Source: Planctomycetaceae bacterium
Lineage (GTDB): Bacteria; Planctomycetota; Planctomycetia; Pirellulales; Pirellulaceae
Reading direction: 5' to 3'
Assembly (NCBI GenBank): GCA_020638995.1
Contig: JACKHM010000004.1
Location: forward strand, 1,116,001 to 1,180,000
Length of the DNA: 64,000 nucleotides
Part shown: piece after piece, positions 8,206-18,250 of the stretch
Position numbering within the stretch: position 1 is the stretch's first letter
Layout: every line of letters begins with the position of its first letter
Notes under the pieces: model-generated
What the model saw: the letters and a program-made list of their open reading frames with translations, nothing else
The model's database searches: none
What the model was told of the DNA's origin: nothing
Translations under genes and position numbers: made by a program

Positions 8206-9681
8206 CTACAGACCCAAAAATGGAACGGGCGTGAGAAACGCGTGCTGCTCGAATAGACTGTACGATCCGTACCACGAGAGAAACTGTGTGAAGAAGGCGA
8301 TGAAGGCATAGATCACGACTAGCGGCAACGCTCCCAAGCGTGCGCCCCATCGGAACAGGAAGAAGCGAGGTTGCTCCCGCTTTTCTGCACGTGCTAAAGC
8401 CCAACCCGCGAGAAATCGTGCCGGCAAAATAAACACGACGAAGACGACGCTCGGCAGCCAGACGGTCTCGCGAGGTACATACTCGACCTTGAGCAAATAC
8501 AACGGGATTGAAAACCCCAGGGTGATTAACAGGGCGAACCAAAACGCAATCGGCGCTCGCTTGAACTTGCGGCGAACTTCTCCGATCTCGAACATCGCAA
8601 CGAAGCGATTCTCGGCGGCAAAGTGAGCTTGCAGAAAGGGCAAGTATAGGACGACGGCTGCCAACATCGCGGAGCCGAGGAAGGCCGCCAACCCGCCCAG
8701 TCCTTGCGCGGCGTCTTGGTTCTCCAATCGCAAATTCGTCATGGAAATAATCAGCATGATTGGAATGAACAACCAGGTGATCGCTCCGGCAAACCCTCGG
8801 ACTCCCAGCCAAAAGAAATAAAGTGGCCGCAGGTTCACAGCGTAGTCCCACACCGCGTCGCGGGACGACGTGTACATTCCACCGCGACGCAAGTTGGACC
8901 AAAAGATTGCTGGGGGAAACCAGGTGGTGAGCGAAGGAACCGTTGTCAGATCCTTTAAGAATCGCTTCGAAAAAGCGCCCACGACCGGCCCGACGATGGG
9001 ACGTAGCATCTTGCTCGATATCGTCCGTCGCAAAATCCACATCGCAAAAAACAACGGTGCCAGCAGCGGCCAAAAAAAGTGCCGTATCTTTCCCCCACAA
9101 CTCCAGCACAGCAGAATGTGCCCGACCATCAAGGCGGTAAAGATCAGCAAGCCCACTCGCCATGCCGTTGTTTGGCTGCTGTTCGGATCAATCAGATAAG
9201 CCGATCGCCAGTAGCTCGAAACAAGTCGAACCGGCCACAACATGAGCCATGTTCCGACGACAATGCTTCCCAACCGTGCGGCTGGACGCACACCGATGAA
9301 GCCTGCTCGCAGTCTGCCCGTCCGCGTGATACGCCCGCTCACTTCCAACAGGTAGCCGAGCGACAAGAATTGCGCAATAGGAATCGACGCCAGCAGCGCT
9401 AGGCCCGCGATGACGCTAGCGAGACCAAATAGCCACTCGAGGCCGGAACACAAACTCTGCCAGACTTTGACGGGCAAGCTGCGTTCGTCGACAACACTTA
9501 CGCGTTCCTCGATGGGCTCGGCATCGTAAACTCGCACGGGCGGCGTCAAATTAAAAGTGGATTCCGGCTCCGTAGGAGGCTCGATCTCGCAACTTCCTTG
9601 AGATTCCTTCGCGCTGAGCCCCGCCGCGCAAATCCGCTCGTCGTCAGGCGATTCGCCGCCGAAAGGTTCGCTGGTCGGCAT
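8206..9681 (-). CDS. Polytopic inner-membrane protein of unknown function
   Basis: 491 residues from the ATG I prefer, which has AAGGAA 5 nt upstream; the frame stays open further upstream but that part (Arg/Ser-rich, no family features) is probably not translated. After about 70 acidic, Pro/Glu-rich cytosolic residues there are roughly six to eight hydrophobic segments, for example VIAGLALLASIPIAQFLSLG, a run around YFFWLGVRGFAGAITWLFIP, and a last one near PLVVIYAFIAFFTQFLSW. Short basic loops (RRKFKRAP, ARAEKREQPR) suggest cytoplasmic faces. I recognise no named family; it resembles conserved planctomycete membrane proteins without an assigned role. It is divergent from the DUF1549 gene. 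Confidence 0.75.
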   Translation of the reverse strand: MPTSEPFGGESPDDERICAAGLSAKESQGSCEIEPPTEPESTFNLTPPVRVYDAEPIEERVSVVDERSLPVKVWQSLCSGLEWLFGLASVIAGLALLASIPIAQFLSLGYLLEVSGRITRTGRLRAGFIGVRPAARLGSIVVGTWLMLWPVRLVSSYWRSAYLIDPNSSQTTAWRVGLLIFTALMVGHILLCWSCGGKIRHFFWPLLAPLFFAMWILRRTISSKMLRPIVGPVVGAFSKRFLKDLTTVPSLTTWFPPAIFWSNLRRGGMYTSSRDAVWDYAVNLRPLYFFWLGVRGFAGAITWLFIPIMLIISMTNLRLENQDAAQGLGGLAAFLGSAMLAAVVLYLPFLQAHFAAENRFVAMFEIGEVRRKFKRAPIAFWFALLITLGFSIPLYLLKVEYVPRETVWLPSVVFVVFILPARFLAGWALARAEKREQPRFFLFRWGARLGALPLVVIYAFIAFFTQFLSWYGSYSLFEQHAFLTPVPFLGL

Positions 9682-10020
9682 TGCAATTCCTTGGGTACCT
9701 TTGTTGTCCGAACAACTCGATTCGCGAAGGCGTCCCGCGCATTGCTCGACGGTGATCGTAGAAAATTGATGCCGCGGTTGCAAATCGGGTCTTCCATTTG
9801 AGTTAAGAAACAAGTCGAATATCCTGTCGTCAAGGCTGCGAGGAGTTCGAGGGCGAGTAAACTTCCCACTTACGGTTCGCCTTTCGCCGTCGCGCACTCG
9901 GCAATGCGAAACCGATCGGCAGGTCGGCGGGTATGCCTTCCTGAGCCTGCACGGACAAATACCCGCTCGATCCCCAAGCTCGTTTCAAAATCTTTGATCT
10001 TTCCTTCAGGAGTTCGGCTC
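9682..10020. other. Intergenic region between divergent genes
   Basis: About 340 nt separating the start codons of the membrane protein and the DUF1549 protein. Both reading frames remain open for part of it, which is why longer starts are possible, but the translated sequence is Arg/Ser-rich and family-free. It must hold two divergent promoters; no convincing -35/-10 pair or operator was picked out by eye. Confidence 0.5.
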
Positions 10021-11667
10021 GTGTGGCAACGCAACCTGCTGTTCATCTCTTTAGGTGTTGCTGGCTTGGCGGCACTCGGATCGCGATTGTTAAGCAACGA
10101 TCCAATTGTGCAGCCCACGAAATTCGACGCCACGCGATACGAGCGGCCGGATATCCGGATCGCTTTACAACAAGTGGACGACGAGTTTGAAGCTTCCTGG
10201 AAGGAAAAGGGACTCTCTAGTGCCGGCACTGCCGATGACCTTATCATTGCACGCCGTCTCTCGCTCGGTTTAACTGGCACGATTCCATCTCTGGAGGAAG
10301 TCCGAGTTCTCCAATCGCTTCCCGAGAACCAGCGGTTGGAGTGGTGGATCTCGCGATTGTTGGAAGATCGTCGGTATTCGGATTACGTGGCAGAGCGTTT
10401 GGCACGCAGCTACGTAGGCACCGACAATGGTCCGTTCATCGTCTATCGTCGTCGCCGGTTTGTCACCTGGCTCAGTGACCAGTTACTCGAGAACAAGCCG
10501 TACGACCAGATGGTTCGCGAACTAATCAGTGACAAAGGGATTTGGACGAACTCGCCCTCCGTGAACTTTCTGACCGTGACTCTGGATGAAGGTAACAAGG
10601 GCAAGCCCGATGCGATCCGGTTGGCAGCGAGAACGACTCGAGCCTTTCTGGGGATGAGAATCGATTGCCTTCAGTGCCACGATGACAATTTGGGAACAAT
10701 GTCGTTGGGCAGCGAAAACGATTCCCGAACTGGTTTACAAAGCGACTTTCATCACTTGGCTGCATTTTATGGAGGAACCAAGTTCTCGCTATTCGGTGTG
10801 ACCGACGGTAAGGACGACTACAAATACCAATATCTACATGCGGACAAAGAGGAGATCATTGAACCGCGTCCCCCATTCGCAGAAGAACTTTTGCCCGACG
10901 AGGGCACACAGCGCGAGAAGCTGGCAGCGTGGGTGACCAGCGACCAGAATAGGCCATTTGCTCGAGCGATGGTGAATCGAATGTGGGCAATGATGTTCGG
11001 CAAGCCGCTTGTGGAACCAATCGATAGCATTCCGCTGTTCGGTGAGTATCCACCCGGACTCGAAGCGTTGGCAGACGATTTTGTCAAACACGACTATGAC
11101 CTGCAGCACCTGATTCGCATGATCGCGGGCACCAAAGCGTTCCAGCTAAGTAGCCGCGCCGATTTTGAGGTCACACAAGCCCACGAAGACGCTTGGGCAG
11201 TATTCCCGATCACGCGTCTCCGTCCAGAGCAGATGGCCGGAGGCATCATTCAAGCGGCATCGCTGACCACAATCGATGCAGAGTCGCACATCATTTCACA
11301 ACTGATCCGATTTAACGAGCAGAATCAGTTCATCAAACGATATGGCGACACAGGCGAAGATGAGTTCGAAGATCGCGCTGGTACAATCGCACAGCGGCTG
11401 TTAATGATGAACGGAGAGTTGGTCAAGGAACGCTCGCAGCCGAATCCATTCCTAAACGCGACGACTCGTATTTCGGTACTCGCGCCGACCGACGAGAAGG
11501 CCGTCGAGACAAGCTATCTGACCGTCTTGTCTAGGCTTCCCACCGCGGAAGAGCAAAGCCATTTTGCGAAGTTGCTCAGCGGTACCAAGGGCGATGATCG
11601 TAGTAAATGCCTCGAGGATCTATACTGGGTGTTGGTCAACAGCACCGAGTTTTCGTGGAACCATTGA
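10021..11667 (+). CDS. DUF1549/DUF1553 c-type haem protein
   Basis: 548 residues from a GTG that has AGGAG at ideal spacing (10008-10012). An upstream in-frame ATG at 9904 lacks these features and would place 39 charged residues before the hydrophobic segment. From the GTG the N terminus is WQRNLLFISLGVAGLAALGS, a signal peptide or anchor. Then follow DUF1549 (about residues 70-260) with one haem motif CLQCH at 216-220, and DUF1553 (about 300-520, including RPFARAMVNRMWAMMFGKPL). It is probably periplasmic. DUF1549/DUF1553 proteins often sit beside DUF1501 proteins in Planctomycetes; here the next gene is a propeller protein 28 nt downstream. Confidence 0.87.
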   Translation: MWQRNLLFISLGVAGLAALGSRLLSNDPIVQPTKFDATRYERPDIRIALQQVDDEFEASWKEKGLSSAGTADDLIIARRLSLGLTGTIPSLEEVRVLQSLPENQRLEWWISRLLEDRRYSDYVAERLARSYVGTDNGPFIVYRRRRFVTWLSDQLLENKPYDQMVRELISDKGIWTNSPSVNFLTVTLDEGNKGKPDAIRLAARTTRAFLGMRIDCLQCHDDNLGTMSLGSENDSRTGLQSDFHHLAAFYGGTKFSLFGVTDGKDDYKYQYLHADKEEIIEPRPPFAEELLPDEGTQREKLAAWVTSDQNRPFARAMVNRMWAMMFGKPLVEPIDSIPLFGEYPPGLEALADDFVKHDYDLQHLIRMIAGTKAFQLSSRADFEVTQAHEDAWAVFPITRLRPEQMAGGIIQAASLTTIDAESHIISQLIRFNEQNQFIKRYGDTGEDEFEDRAGTIAQRLLMMNGELVKERSQPNPFLNATTRISVLAPTDEKAVETSYLTVLSRLPTAEEQSHFAKLLSGTKGDDRSKCLEDLYWVLVNSTEFSWNH

Positions 11668-11695
11668 ACCCTGACAGTTGCCCAGATGATCGCCT

Positions 11696-12619
11696 ATGCT
11701 TGCGCGCACTGCTCTGCTCTTCGGTCTACTCCTGGCGACGCAACTATCGGGTGCCGAGCCCCCCATCACGGCAGCGGCTTTTGCAAAGGACGGTCGATCC
11801 CTGGTCGTGGGCTCGCAGAGAGGACTTCATGTTTACTCATGGCCCTACTTGGCCAAGCTACGCTCCATCTCAACGCGTCTGCAGTACGTGCATGATCTTC
11901 GCCTCTCGCCGAACAACCAAGTACTGGCTGCGGTCGGAGGTTCGCCTGCGGAAGACGGTCGAATCGAACTAATCGATTGGCCTGCCTCAGAGCACGTGCA
12001 AACGCAAACGGTCGGCCCGGACGTTCTCTATCGCGTGAGTTGGCACTCAAGCGGTGAACGGCTTGTCGTTGCCGGTCCCGATCGCCGTATCACGCGCCTC
12101 GACAAATCCGGAAAGGTGATAGGTTGTCTTGAGGGGCACTCCCGTGATGTTGTGGCCGTCACGTTTCTGCCCAACGGCCACTTTGTTTCAGGAAGTCGAG
12201 ACAACACAATTCGTATTTGGGAGCATTCGTCTGCCAATTTGGTGCGGACACTCAATAATCACACGGATGAAATTATCGACCTCGCGGTTCGCCCAACCTC
12301 GACATCGGCGCCCTACGTAATTGCTTCGTCCAGCGCGGACCATACGGTCCGCTTCTGGTGGCCGATTCGAGGGCGTTTGATGCGGTTCGCGAAGTTGCCG
12401 AGTCCTGCGCTCGACATCGAGTGGACTCCCGATGGGGACCGCTTGGTCGTGGTCTGCGAAGATGGTCATCTGCGCGTGGTTGATCCAGACACAGTGGAGG
12501 TATCAATGGATGTCGAGGTTGGAAGCTCTTGGCTTTACACGCTCGCGATCGCGCCGGATGGGGGATCGGCATTTGTTGGCGGAGCCGATGGCCTGATGCA
12601 AGTGGTGAAGATCCGGTAG
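11696..12619 (+). CDS. Exported WD40-like beta-propeller protein
   Basis: 307 residues with a signal peptide (MLARTALLFGLLLATQLSGA). The rest is one propeller of about seven WD40-type blades. The clearest are the GHSRDVVAVTFLPNGHFVSGS segment followed by NTIRIWE, and the next blade ending in HTVRFWWP. WD40 propellers bind other proteins. The gene begins 28 nt after the DUF1549/DUF1553 gene on the same strand, so the two form an operon and probably act in the same periplasmic complex. A fused DUF1549-DUF1553-WD40 arrangement is seen in related proteins, so this may be the split form (inference). Confidence 0.85.
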   Translation: MLARTALLFGLLLATQLSGAEPPITAAAFAKDGRSLVVGSQRGLHVYSWPYLAKLRSISTRLQYVHDLRLSPNNQVLAAVGGSPAEDGRIELIDWPASEHVQTQTVGPDVLYRVSWHSSGERLVVAGPDRRITRLDKSGKVIGCLEGHSRDVVAVTFLPNGHFVSGSRDNTIRIWEHSSANLVRTLNNHTDEIIDLAVRPTSTSAPYVIASSSADHTVRFWWPIRGRLMRFAKLPSPALDIEWTPDGDRLVVVCEDGHLRVVDPDTVEVSMDVEVGSSWLYTLAIAPDGGSAFVGGADGLMQVVKIR

Positions 12620-12712
12620 TTTGATAAGCAGGCGAAGGCGGTATCAATCGCACCGGAGACAATCGTTCCGGAGCTTTGAAGGTTCGGCTGTGCTTGAATC
12701 TTCGGTGATTGA

Positions 12713-13849
12713 ATGCCTTGCAGGCAGAAACCATCGCGGGAGAGAGATTTGTTTAACGCGTTTTATGACAATCACATGACTCGCGCCATCACGCTCGCCA
12801 AACGTGGCGAGGGATTCGTCGAACCGAATCCAATGGTGGGGTGTGTCATTGCCCGCGAGGATCGCGTGGTCGGCGAAGGCTGGCATCAGAGATTCGGCGG
12901 CGACCATGCGGAAATTGAGGCATTGAACGATGCCGGCGATGCCGCCCGGGGCGCGACGATGTTCGTTACGCTCGAACCCTGCTGCCATCATGGCAAGACT
13001 CCACCCTGCGCTGATGCCGTCATCAAGGCAGGAGTCAAACGCGTCGTTGTCGCGCAACGCGACCCGTTTCCCCAGGTCGATGGTGGCGGGCTTCAACTCT
13101 TGGAGCGGGCGGGTGTCGAAGTCGAGGTCGGTTTGTGTGAAAAGCAGGCTCGCGTCTTAAACGCTCCCTATTTGAAGTTGATCGAAACTGGAAAACCTTG
13201 GATCATCGCCAAGTGGGCCATGACGCTGGATGGCAAGATCGCGACGAACTCTGGCGATAGCCAGTGGATTTCGAATGCGGCTTCGCGGTCGATTGTGCAT
13301 CAAATTCGAGGACGCGTTGACGCGATCATGGTCGGAAGCGGGACGGTTCGTGCAGACGATCCGACGCTAACGGCACGACCCTCGGGACCGCGAACCGCTA
13401 CCCGAGTCATCCTGGATTCCTCCGCTTCGCTCTCGCTGAATTCCAAGCTCATAGCGTCCGTCGATTCAGCACCGATTCTAGTGGTCGCCGCTACTGACGC
13501 ACCTCGGGAAAATGTTAAACAACTCATGGCTAAGGGCTGTGAAGTGATATTGTGCGACGGCGACACGTTAACGAGTCGGCTGGACAAGCTGATGGTCGAA
13601 CTAGGACGTCGGCGGCTTAACAATGTGCTTGTCGAGGGTGGGGCGACTTTGCTAGGCACGCTCCAGGATGCCAATATGCTCGACGAACTTCATGTTTTCA
13701 TCGCCCCGAAAATAGTAGGAGGTGCAGACGCACCCGGGCCTGTAGGGGGCGCGGGACTGGATCGTCTTGTCGATGCGAGACGGCTTATGAATTGGACCGT
13801 GCGCGAAGTCGACGGTGACGTCTACGTTACCTGTCGCATTGATCGCTAA
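12713..13849 (+). CDS. ribD: Bifunctional riboflavin biosynthesis protein RibD
   Basis: 378 residues. Residues about 20-165 are the deaminase domain with zinc ligands in the HAE motif (65-67) and the PCCHHGKTPPC segment; it deaminates the pyrimidine intermediate formed by GTP cyclohydrolase II. Residues about 170-378 are the reductase domain, with WAMTLDGKIA, the VGSGTVRADDPTLTAR loop and VEGGATLLG, which reduces the ribose chain with NADPH. Cytoplasmic, two steps of riboflavin synthesis. The domain proper begins near the ATG at 12776 (MTRAITLAKRG), so the true start may be there; neither start has a strong ribosome-binding site. No FMN riboswitch is visible upstream and no other rib gene is adjacent. 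Confidence 0.93.
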   Translation: MPCRQKPSRERDLFNAFYDNHMTRAITLAKRGEGFVEPNPMVGCVIAREDRVVGEGWHQRFGGDHAEIEALNDAGDAARGATMFVTLEPCCHHGKTPPCADAVIKAGVKRVVVAQRDPFPQVDGGGLQLLERAGVEVEVGLCEKQARVLNAPYLKLIETGKPWIIAKWAMTLDGKIATNSGDSQWISNAASRSIVHQIRGRVDAIMVGSGTVRADDPTLTARPSGPRTATRVILDSSASLSLNSKLIASVDSAPILVVAATDAPRENVKQLMAKGCEVILCDGDTLTSRLDKLMVELGRRRLNNVLVEGGATLLGTLQDANMLDELHVFIAPKIVGGADAPGPVGGAGLDRLVDARRLMNWTVREVDGDVYVTCRIDR

Positions 13850-13866
13850 ATCAGCTCACGTCGTAA

Positions 13867-16800
13867 TTAGTTGCGAGAGTCTTCTGCACGACCTCGAGCG
13901 ATACTCTGCGATGGAATGACGCCGAGGAAGGCAAACAAGTCCGAAACCTCCTCCAGCGACAGCGGGTTCAACAAGCCATCGGGCATCGCTGATTTGGGGC
14001 TTGGGACGATCTCATCGATCTCGTCAGCTTGGATCGTGATTTTCTCGCCGTTCGATTGAAGAACGATCTTCGAACCGGCTGCACCGGATCCGACGATACC
14101 GGAGTAGGATCGCCCGGTCGTCGTAATGATCGTCTTGGACGCATGCTGACTGGAGATGACGTGCGACGGGAATAGAATCGATTGCAAGACTTCCTTGCGC
14201 ATGAAGCGTTTGCTGATCGTAGTCAGGTCAGGTCCGAGCGACTCTCCGACGTCTCCGAATTTGTGACACTTGGCACATTGGGCTTTCACGAACACGAGTT
14301 CGCCTTTGGCCACTGAACCTTGAGAACCTTGCTCACTCGTCAAGTGCTCAACTAGCTCGTCAAACTTCCACTTACTGTTTTCCTCGGGCGTCGGCAACTC
14401 GGCGCGTGGGCGATCGGGATGGTTCTCTGCGAACCAGGCCTGCCAAGCCGTCATGGTTTCCTCCCAGGATGCTCCCGGGCTTGCAACCTGGATGCCGGTC
14501 CAATGTTGCAAAAGAGCCGACGCGTCTTCCGCTCCATCCTCCTTCATTTCGAGACCTCGCAAGATGACCTGCCGCAGATACTCCGGCTCTTCGGGTCGGA
14601 AGCCGACTTGCTGCAACTTGACGATCACTTCGCGAGCGGCCTGACCTTCAACGATCGGGAGGCTGTTGATCAAGTAGTCCCAATTGTCGCCTTCCGGACT
14701 CTGAGCGAGTCCCATCGCCACGGTCTCGCGATGCTCAGGATCGGTATCCCAAACGGACCGCAGGTAAGCCATTGCCTGTTCCGTCCCACTGCGAGCAAGT
14801 ACCGCAACGATACCAACACGCAGCGACTTCACGGCCTCGCTCTTTTCCTTTCGCACGCGTTGATCGATCTCTGTCAACTCTTTGATGGTGGCTTCATCCA
14901 ACTCCGCGGGCAAGCCGTATAGAGCTCCCAGAGCGGCGCCAGGCCACTCGGCTCCTCGTGCTAGAACGGCACGTCCGTCTTCGGGCGACATCGACTTTGC
15001 AATATCCGTTTGAATGACTGCGATGTAGTCCTTGTACCCGCGGCCACCTTCCTTTTGTGCCGCAGCCTGCAGGAACTCAAGCAGCTCAATTCGCTTGCCA
15101 TCCGCCCAGCCGTCCTCGATAAACCGCAGGTGCATCGCCAAGTGTAGGCGGTCCACGGCATCCGCTTCGGATTTTAGATAGGCCAAGTAGCGATCCATTG
15201 GTTCGCTGACTTGAAGATAGGCGAGCAACCGAACCAGTTCACGGTTGATGGTACTGTCGCCCGAGGGAAACTCAACGCCAAGTGCATCTGCCAGCTCGGG
15301 AACTGATTCGGGGGCGATTTCTGCTCGATGCAAAGCAATCTGCACGACCCGTAACATATCCGTGAAGTCACTGTCTGAGATAAAGCCTTTGCTGAGTTCT
15401 TGAAACCTTGTAATGACGCTGCGGGCATTCGATTCGTCCGGTGCGACAACAAGCAGCGCGATAGAGCCCTGGATAAACACACGATTGTTGTCGGTGCTCA
15501 GAACCGTATCACGCCATTGGTCGGCAGGGATGCATTCGAGCAATCGACGGGCGGCCCATGCCTCCGAACGGTCGTCCGACGCAAGCATCGACTGAATGTC
15601 TTCGAAGAGAACCGGCTCGCCAATCCTCACTAGTGCTTCACAAGCCTTCCGCTTTACGGTTCGATCCGTATCTGAAAGCATCGCCACCAGTTGCGATCCC
15701 ACGGTATCATCGCCGTGCAAGCCCATCATCTCGGCCGCTTTTGCACGGACGATCTCGTTGCCGTCCTCGGCCAATAACAACAGCAATTCATCGGTGGGAG
15801 GCGGCCCAAACAGGTGCATCAAGTCAAGAGCGCGGGTTCGATAGTACCACGGATTGGATTTGCTGCGAGCGACACCAAGGATTTGTGAGTCCCAAGTTTC
15901 ACCGAGCGAGTTCTTGATGCTGGCGATGTTCTGGCGGCCCCAAGCGCTTTGCAGTTGCGGTTGGCGAATCGCCGCGCTAATGCCTTCGCCGAGGTTGCTC
16001 ACGGCTTCGGGGATCTCGCCCCTCCAGGCGACTCGATAGACGCCGCCCCCGCTGCCACGACCACCGGTGACGAAGTACAACGCGCCATCGGGACCGACGT
16101 CGAGATCCGTCACATTCAACGGCTGACCTTCCAAGAACACCTCGCTCGTCGCCGAGTAGCTTGCACCATTGGGTTTCAATTCGACCTTCAGAATTCGACC
16201 GCGCGACCAATCAGCGAGGAAGAGTTGATTCTGATACCGCGTCGGGAAGGCGAAATGATTGTAAAACGTCGCACCGGTTGGCGACCCTCTACCCGTATCC
16301 AAGATTTCAGGTAACGCATCCACGTAGTAGTCTGGCCACTTGGCCCAACCGCTTCGCCAACCAAGCTCGGCCCCGGGCGTAACGTGGTACAACCTCGTGG
16401 GCCGGTACCAAGTTGTGCCTTCGTCCGACTCCATGTCGCTGTCGTGAACAAAGATCTCGCCCAGTCGGTTAAAGGCCAAGTCATAAGCGTTGCGGAGTCC
16501 ACCGGCGACAAGCTCGACTTCTTTTCCTTCAAGATCCGTCCGGATGATACAGCCGCCCGGAACCTTGACGTCGTTGGCGTGTCCGCTGGGGTCTTCGTAT
16601 CGCGGCAGAAGATCGCCTTCGTAGAAGTTGCGGTAAGGGCTGGTTTCGGCAAACTTGACGTCGACCGTCGCATGGTTGCCAACGCTGACATAGATCATGC
16701 CATCGGGACCAAGCGTTATCGCATGAGCACCGTGCTCGCCACCCATTCCGCTGAAAGTGAATAGAGGCTTTACACCCTCGAGCGTGCCATCGCGGTCGTT

Positions 16801-17661
16801 GTCGGACAACCGGTAAAGTGCGTCGCCGTCCGGGCCGCTCGCCGTTACGTAGACGTCGCCATTCAGAGCGAGGATGCCTTGGCAGTTCTTCACCTGATCG
16901 CAGTAGGTTTTAACCTGATCTGGCACGCCGTCATCATCGCTATCGTAGATCAACAACAGCGGCCCATCCGCACGTCCCGCCAAGATATGGCCAAACTCGT
17001 TAAACGTCAGTGAAATTAACGAACCGGTCTTTGAGTCGTCCAGAAGCTCTTGGACATCAAACTCTTTATCGATTTTGAAGCGCTCAGTGCTAATGCTTCC
17101 TTCGGTTTCCGCGATCTGTTCGCGAATGTCCCAAGGCGCTGTTTCTCCGAGCTTGCCGAAGACTTGCGAGTCGTCCCAGCGACTGTCGTTATAAAGCGCC
17201 GTGTTCCAGAGCGGCAGAACCGCGAGATTGCACTTCCATGTCTCGTCCGACGAGAACACCTGCCAATCGCCTCCGCGTTCTTTTAACGCGACGCGAACGG
17301 CAACGCCCGCCGTGGAGCCTCGTGTGTTTGTGACCTTCACACCAATGATGTTTCGACCTCGTGAGAGGTGACGCGACACGTCGTATTCAACGAGGTCCTC
17401 CGTGCCGCCGCCAGAGCCCATGCGTCGACCGTTCAGATACAATTCGTACTCGTCGTCGGCCACGATCGTAATCGTTCCCTGCTCGGCCGCGCGCATAGCG
17501 ATTGACTTACGGAAATGGCAAGTTACTTGCGGTATATTGTCTTTCTCGTGTTCGGGCGACCAAATCCACTGGGCCTCTTGTGCTGCTATTTGGGGCGTCA
17601 AAACGGCGCACGCCAGCAGAGCGAGTGAGCGAACGCAAGAACGCGATTTGCGACGTGTCAT
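13867..17661 (-). CDS. Giant exported propeller-HEAT-cytochrome c protein (PVC-type haem-binding)
   Basis: 1264 residues from the ATG with GAGG upstream; a longer open frame exists but this start gives a proper signal peptide (SLALLACAVLTPQIAAQ). Order: a beta-rich sugar-binding-like domain (about 30-170, with NGRRMGSGGG); a six-bladed propeller of the PQQ-dependent sugar dehydrogenase type (about 190-560, with ILAGRADGPLLLIYDSDDDG and NDVKVPGGCIIRTDLEG); HEAT repeats (about 580-1010); and a C-terminal cytochrome c domain with CAKCH at 1129-1133 and the distal LGPDL. This is the planctomycete 'PVC-type haem-binding CxxCH' family. It probably oxidises a carbohydrate in the periplasm and passes electrons to the haem; the substrate is unknown. 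Divergent from the sulfatase gene. Confidence 0.92.
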   Translation of the reverse strand: MTRRKSRSCVRSLALLACAVLTPQIAAQEAQWIWSPEHEKDNIPQVTCHFRKSIAMRAAEQGTITIVADDEYELYLNGRRMGSGGGTEDLVEYDVSRHLSRGRNIIGVKVTNTRGSTAGVAVRVALKERGGDWQVFSSDETWKCNLAVLPLWNTALYNDSRWDDSQVFGKLGETAPWDIREQIAETEGSISTERFKIDKEFDVQELLDDSKTGSLISLTFNEFGHILAGRADGPLLLIYDSDDDGVPDQVKTYCDQVKNCQGILALNGDVYVTASGPDGDALYRLSDNDRDGTLEGVKPLFTFSGMGGEHGAHAITLGPDGMIYVSVGNHATVDVKFAETSPYRNFYEGDLLPRYEDPSGHANDVKVPGGCIIRTDLEGKEVELVAGGLRNAYDLAFNRLGEIFVHDSDMESDEGTTWYRPTRLYHVTPGAELGWRSGWAKWPDYYVDALPEILDTGRGSPTGATFYNHFAFPTRYQNQLFLADWSRGRILKVELKPNGASYSATSEVFLEGQPLNVTDLDVGPDGALYFVTGGRGSGGGVYRVAWRGEIPEAVSNLGEGISAAIRQPQLQSAWGRQNIASIKNSLGETWDSQILGVARSKSNPWYYRTRALDLMHLFGPPPTDELLLLLAEDGNEIVRAKAAEMMGLHGDDTVGSQLVAMLSDTDRTVKRKACEALVRIGEPVLFEDIQSMLASDDRSEAWAARRLLECIPADQWRDTVLSTDNNRVFIQGSIALLVVAPDESNARSVITRFQELSKGFISDSDFTDMLRVVQIALHRAEIAPESVPELADALGVEFPSGDSTINRELVRLLAYLQVSEPMDRYLAYLKSEADAVDRLHLAMHLRFIEDGWADGKRIELLEFLQAAAQKEGGRGYKDYIAVIQTDIAKSMSPEDGRAVLARGAEWPGAALGALYGLPAELDEATIKELTEIDQRVRKEKSEAVKSLRVGIVAVLARSGTEQAMAYLRSVWDTDPEHRETVAMGLAQSPEGDNWDYLINSLPIVEGQAAREVIVKLQQVGFRPEEPEYLRQVILRGLEMKEDGAEDASALLQHWTGIQVASPGASWEETMTAWQAWFAENHPDRPRAELPTPEENSKWKFDELVEHLTSEQGSQGSVAKGELVFVKAQCAKCHKFGDVGESLGPDLTTISKRFMRKEVLQSILFPSHVISSQHASKTIITTTGRSYSGIVGSGAAGSKIVLQSNGEKITIQADEIDEIVPSPKSAMPDGLLNPLSLEEVSDLFAFLGVIPSQSIARGRAEDSRN

Positions 17662-18250
17662 CCTTGACCTCGGCGAATCGTAATGTTGTGAGAGGGAACA
17701 GTTATTCTCGGCGTTGCAACGGACACTTCGCCTACATTTACTCAACATACGATGGGAGAGTAGCACGGATTCCAAGTGTGACGCAACAGCAGTTTTTGGG
17801 CCGTGCGAGGCCTGCGAATTTCAGTGTTTCTTCAAAGAGGTTACAGCTGTAATCAATAGATTGCAGAACTTTACTACCGAGGCAGAATCCTGATGCATCC
17901 AACCACAAGATGCAAAGCGCTTAGGACTGCCGAAGTTAACGAGTCTTCGCCCCCTACTTCAGCTAACACGTCACCGGCAAATTCAACTCACACAAGCTTT
18001 GAGACGTCATCGAGTGGAATCGGCACATTTAGCGTTGCCCGCGGGCCGATGGTCGAATAGCGAGTCGATGGCCGCTCCCGTTCGTATGTGCAAAGACGGT
18101 CGAGTTTGAGCACTCCCGTTCACAAGGCGAAATTCCGCTGTCTTGAGTTCGATCGAAGTGATCGTCCTCTCGAAAGTTGGATCCCAAGAGATTGCGAAAT
18201 CACTCCGTGTCGCGCATGATGATTGGCACCAATAACCGCCCTCGCTACAA
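17662..18250. other. Long divergent intergenic region with a 12-bp palindrome
   Basis: About 590 nt between the giant haem protein and the sulfatase. Open frames here are short and lack protein-like sequence. A perfect palindrome TTACAGCTGTAA lies at 17841-17852, about 180 nt upstream of the haem-protein start; it could be a regulator site, although perfect 12-mers arise by chance roughly once per 4 kb. No other structure was recognised. Confidence 0.45.

Noticed and set aside
8096..9163. Long open frame on the minus strand inside the membrane-protein gene
   Set aside because: It is a frame-shifted shadow of the membrane protein; Arg/Ser-rich with no family features and fully overlapped by a better gene.
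12620..12712. Possible FMN riboswitch before ribD
   Set aside because: No conserved FMN-aptamer sequence and too little space.
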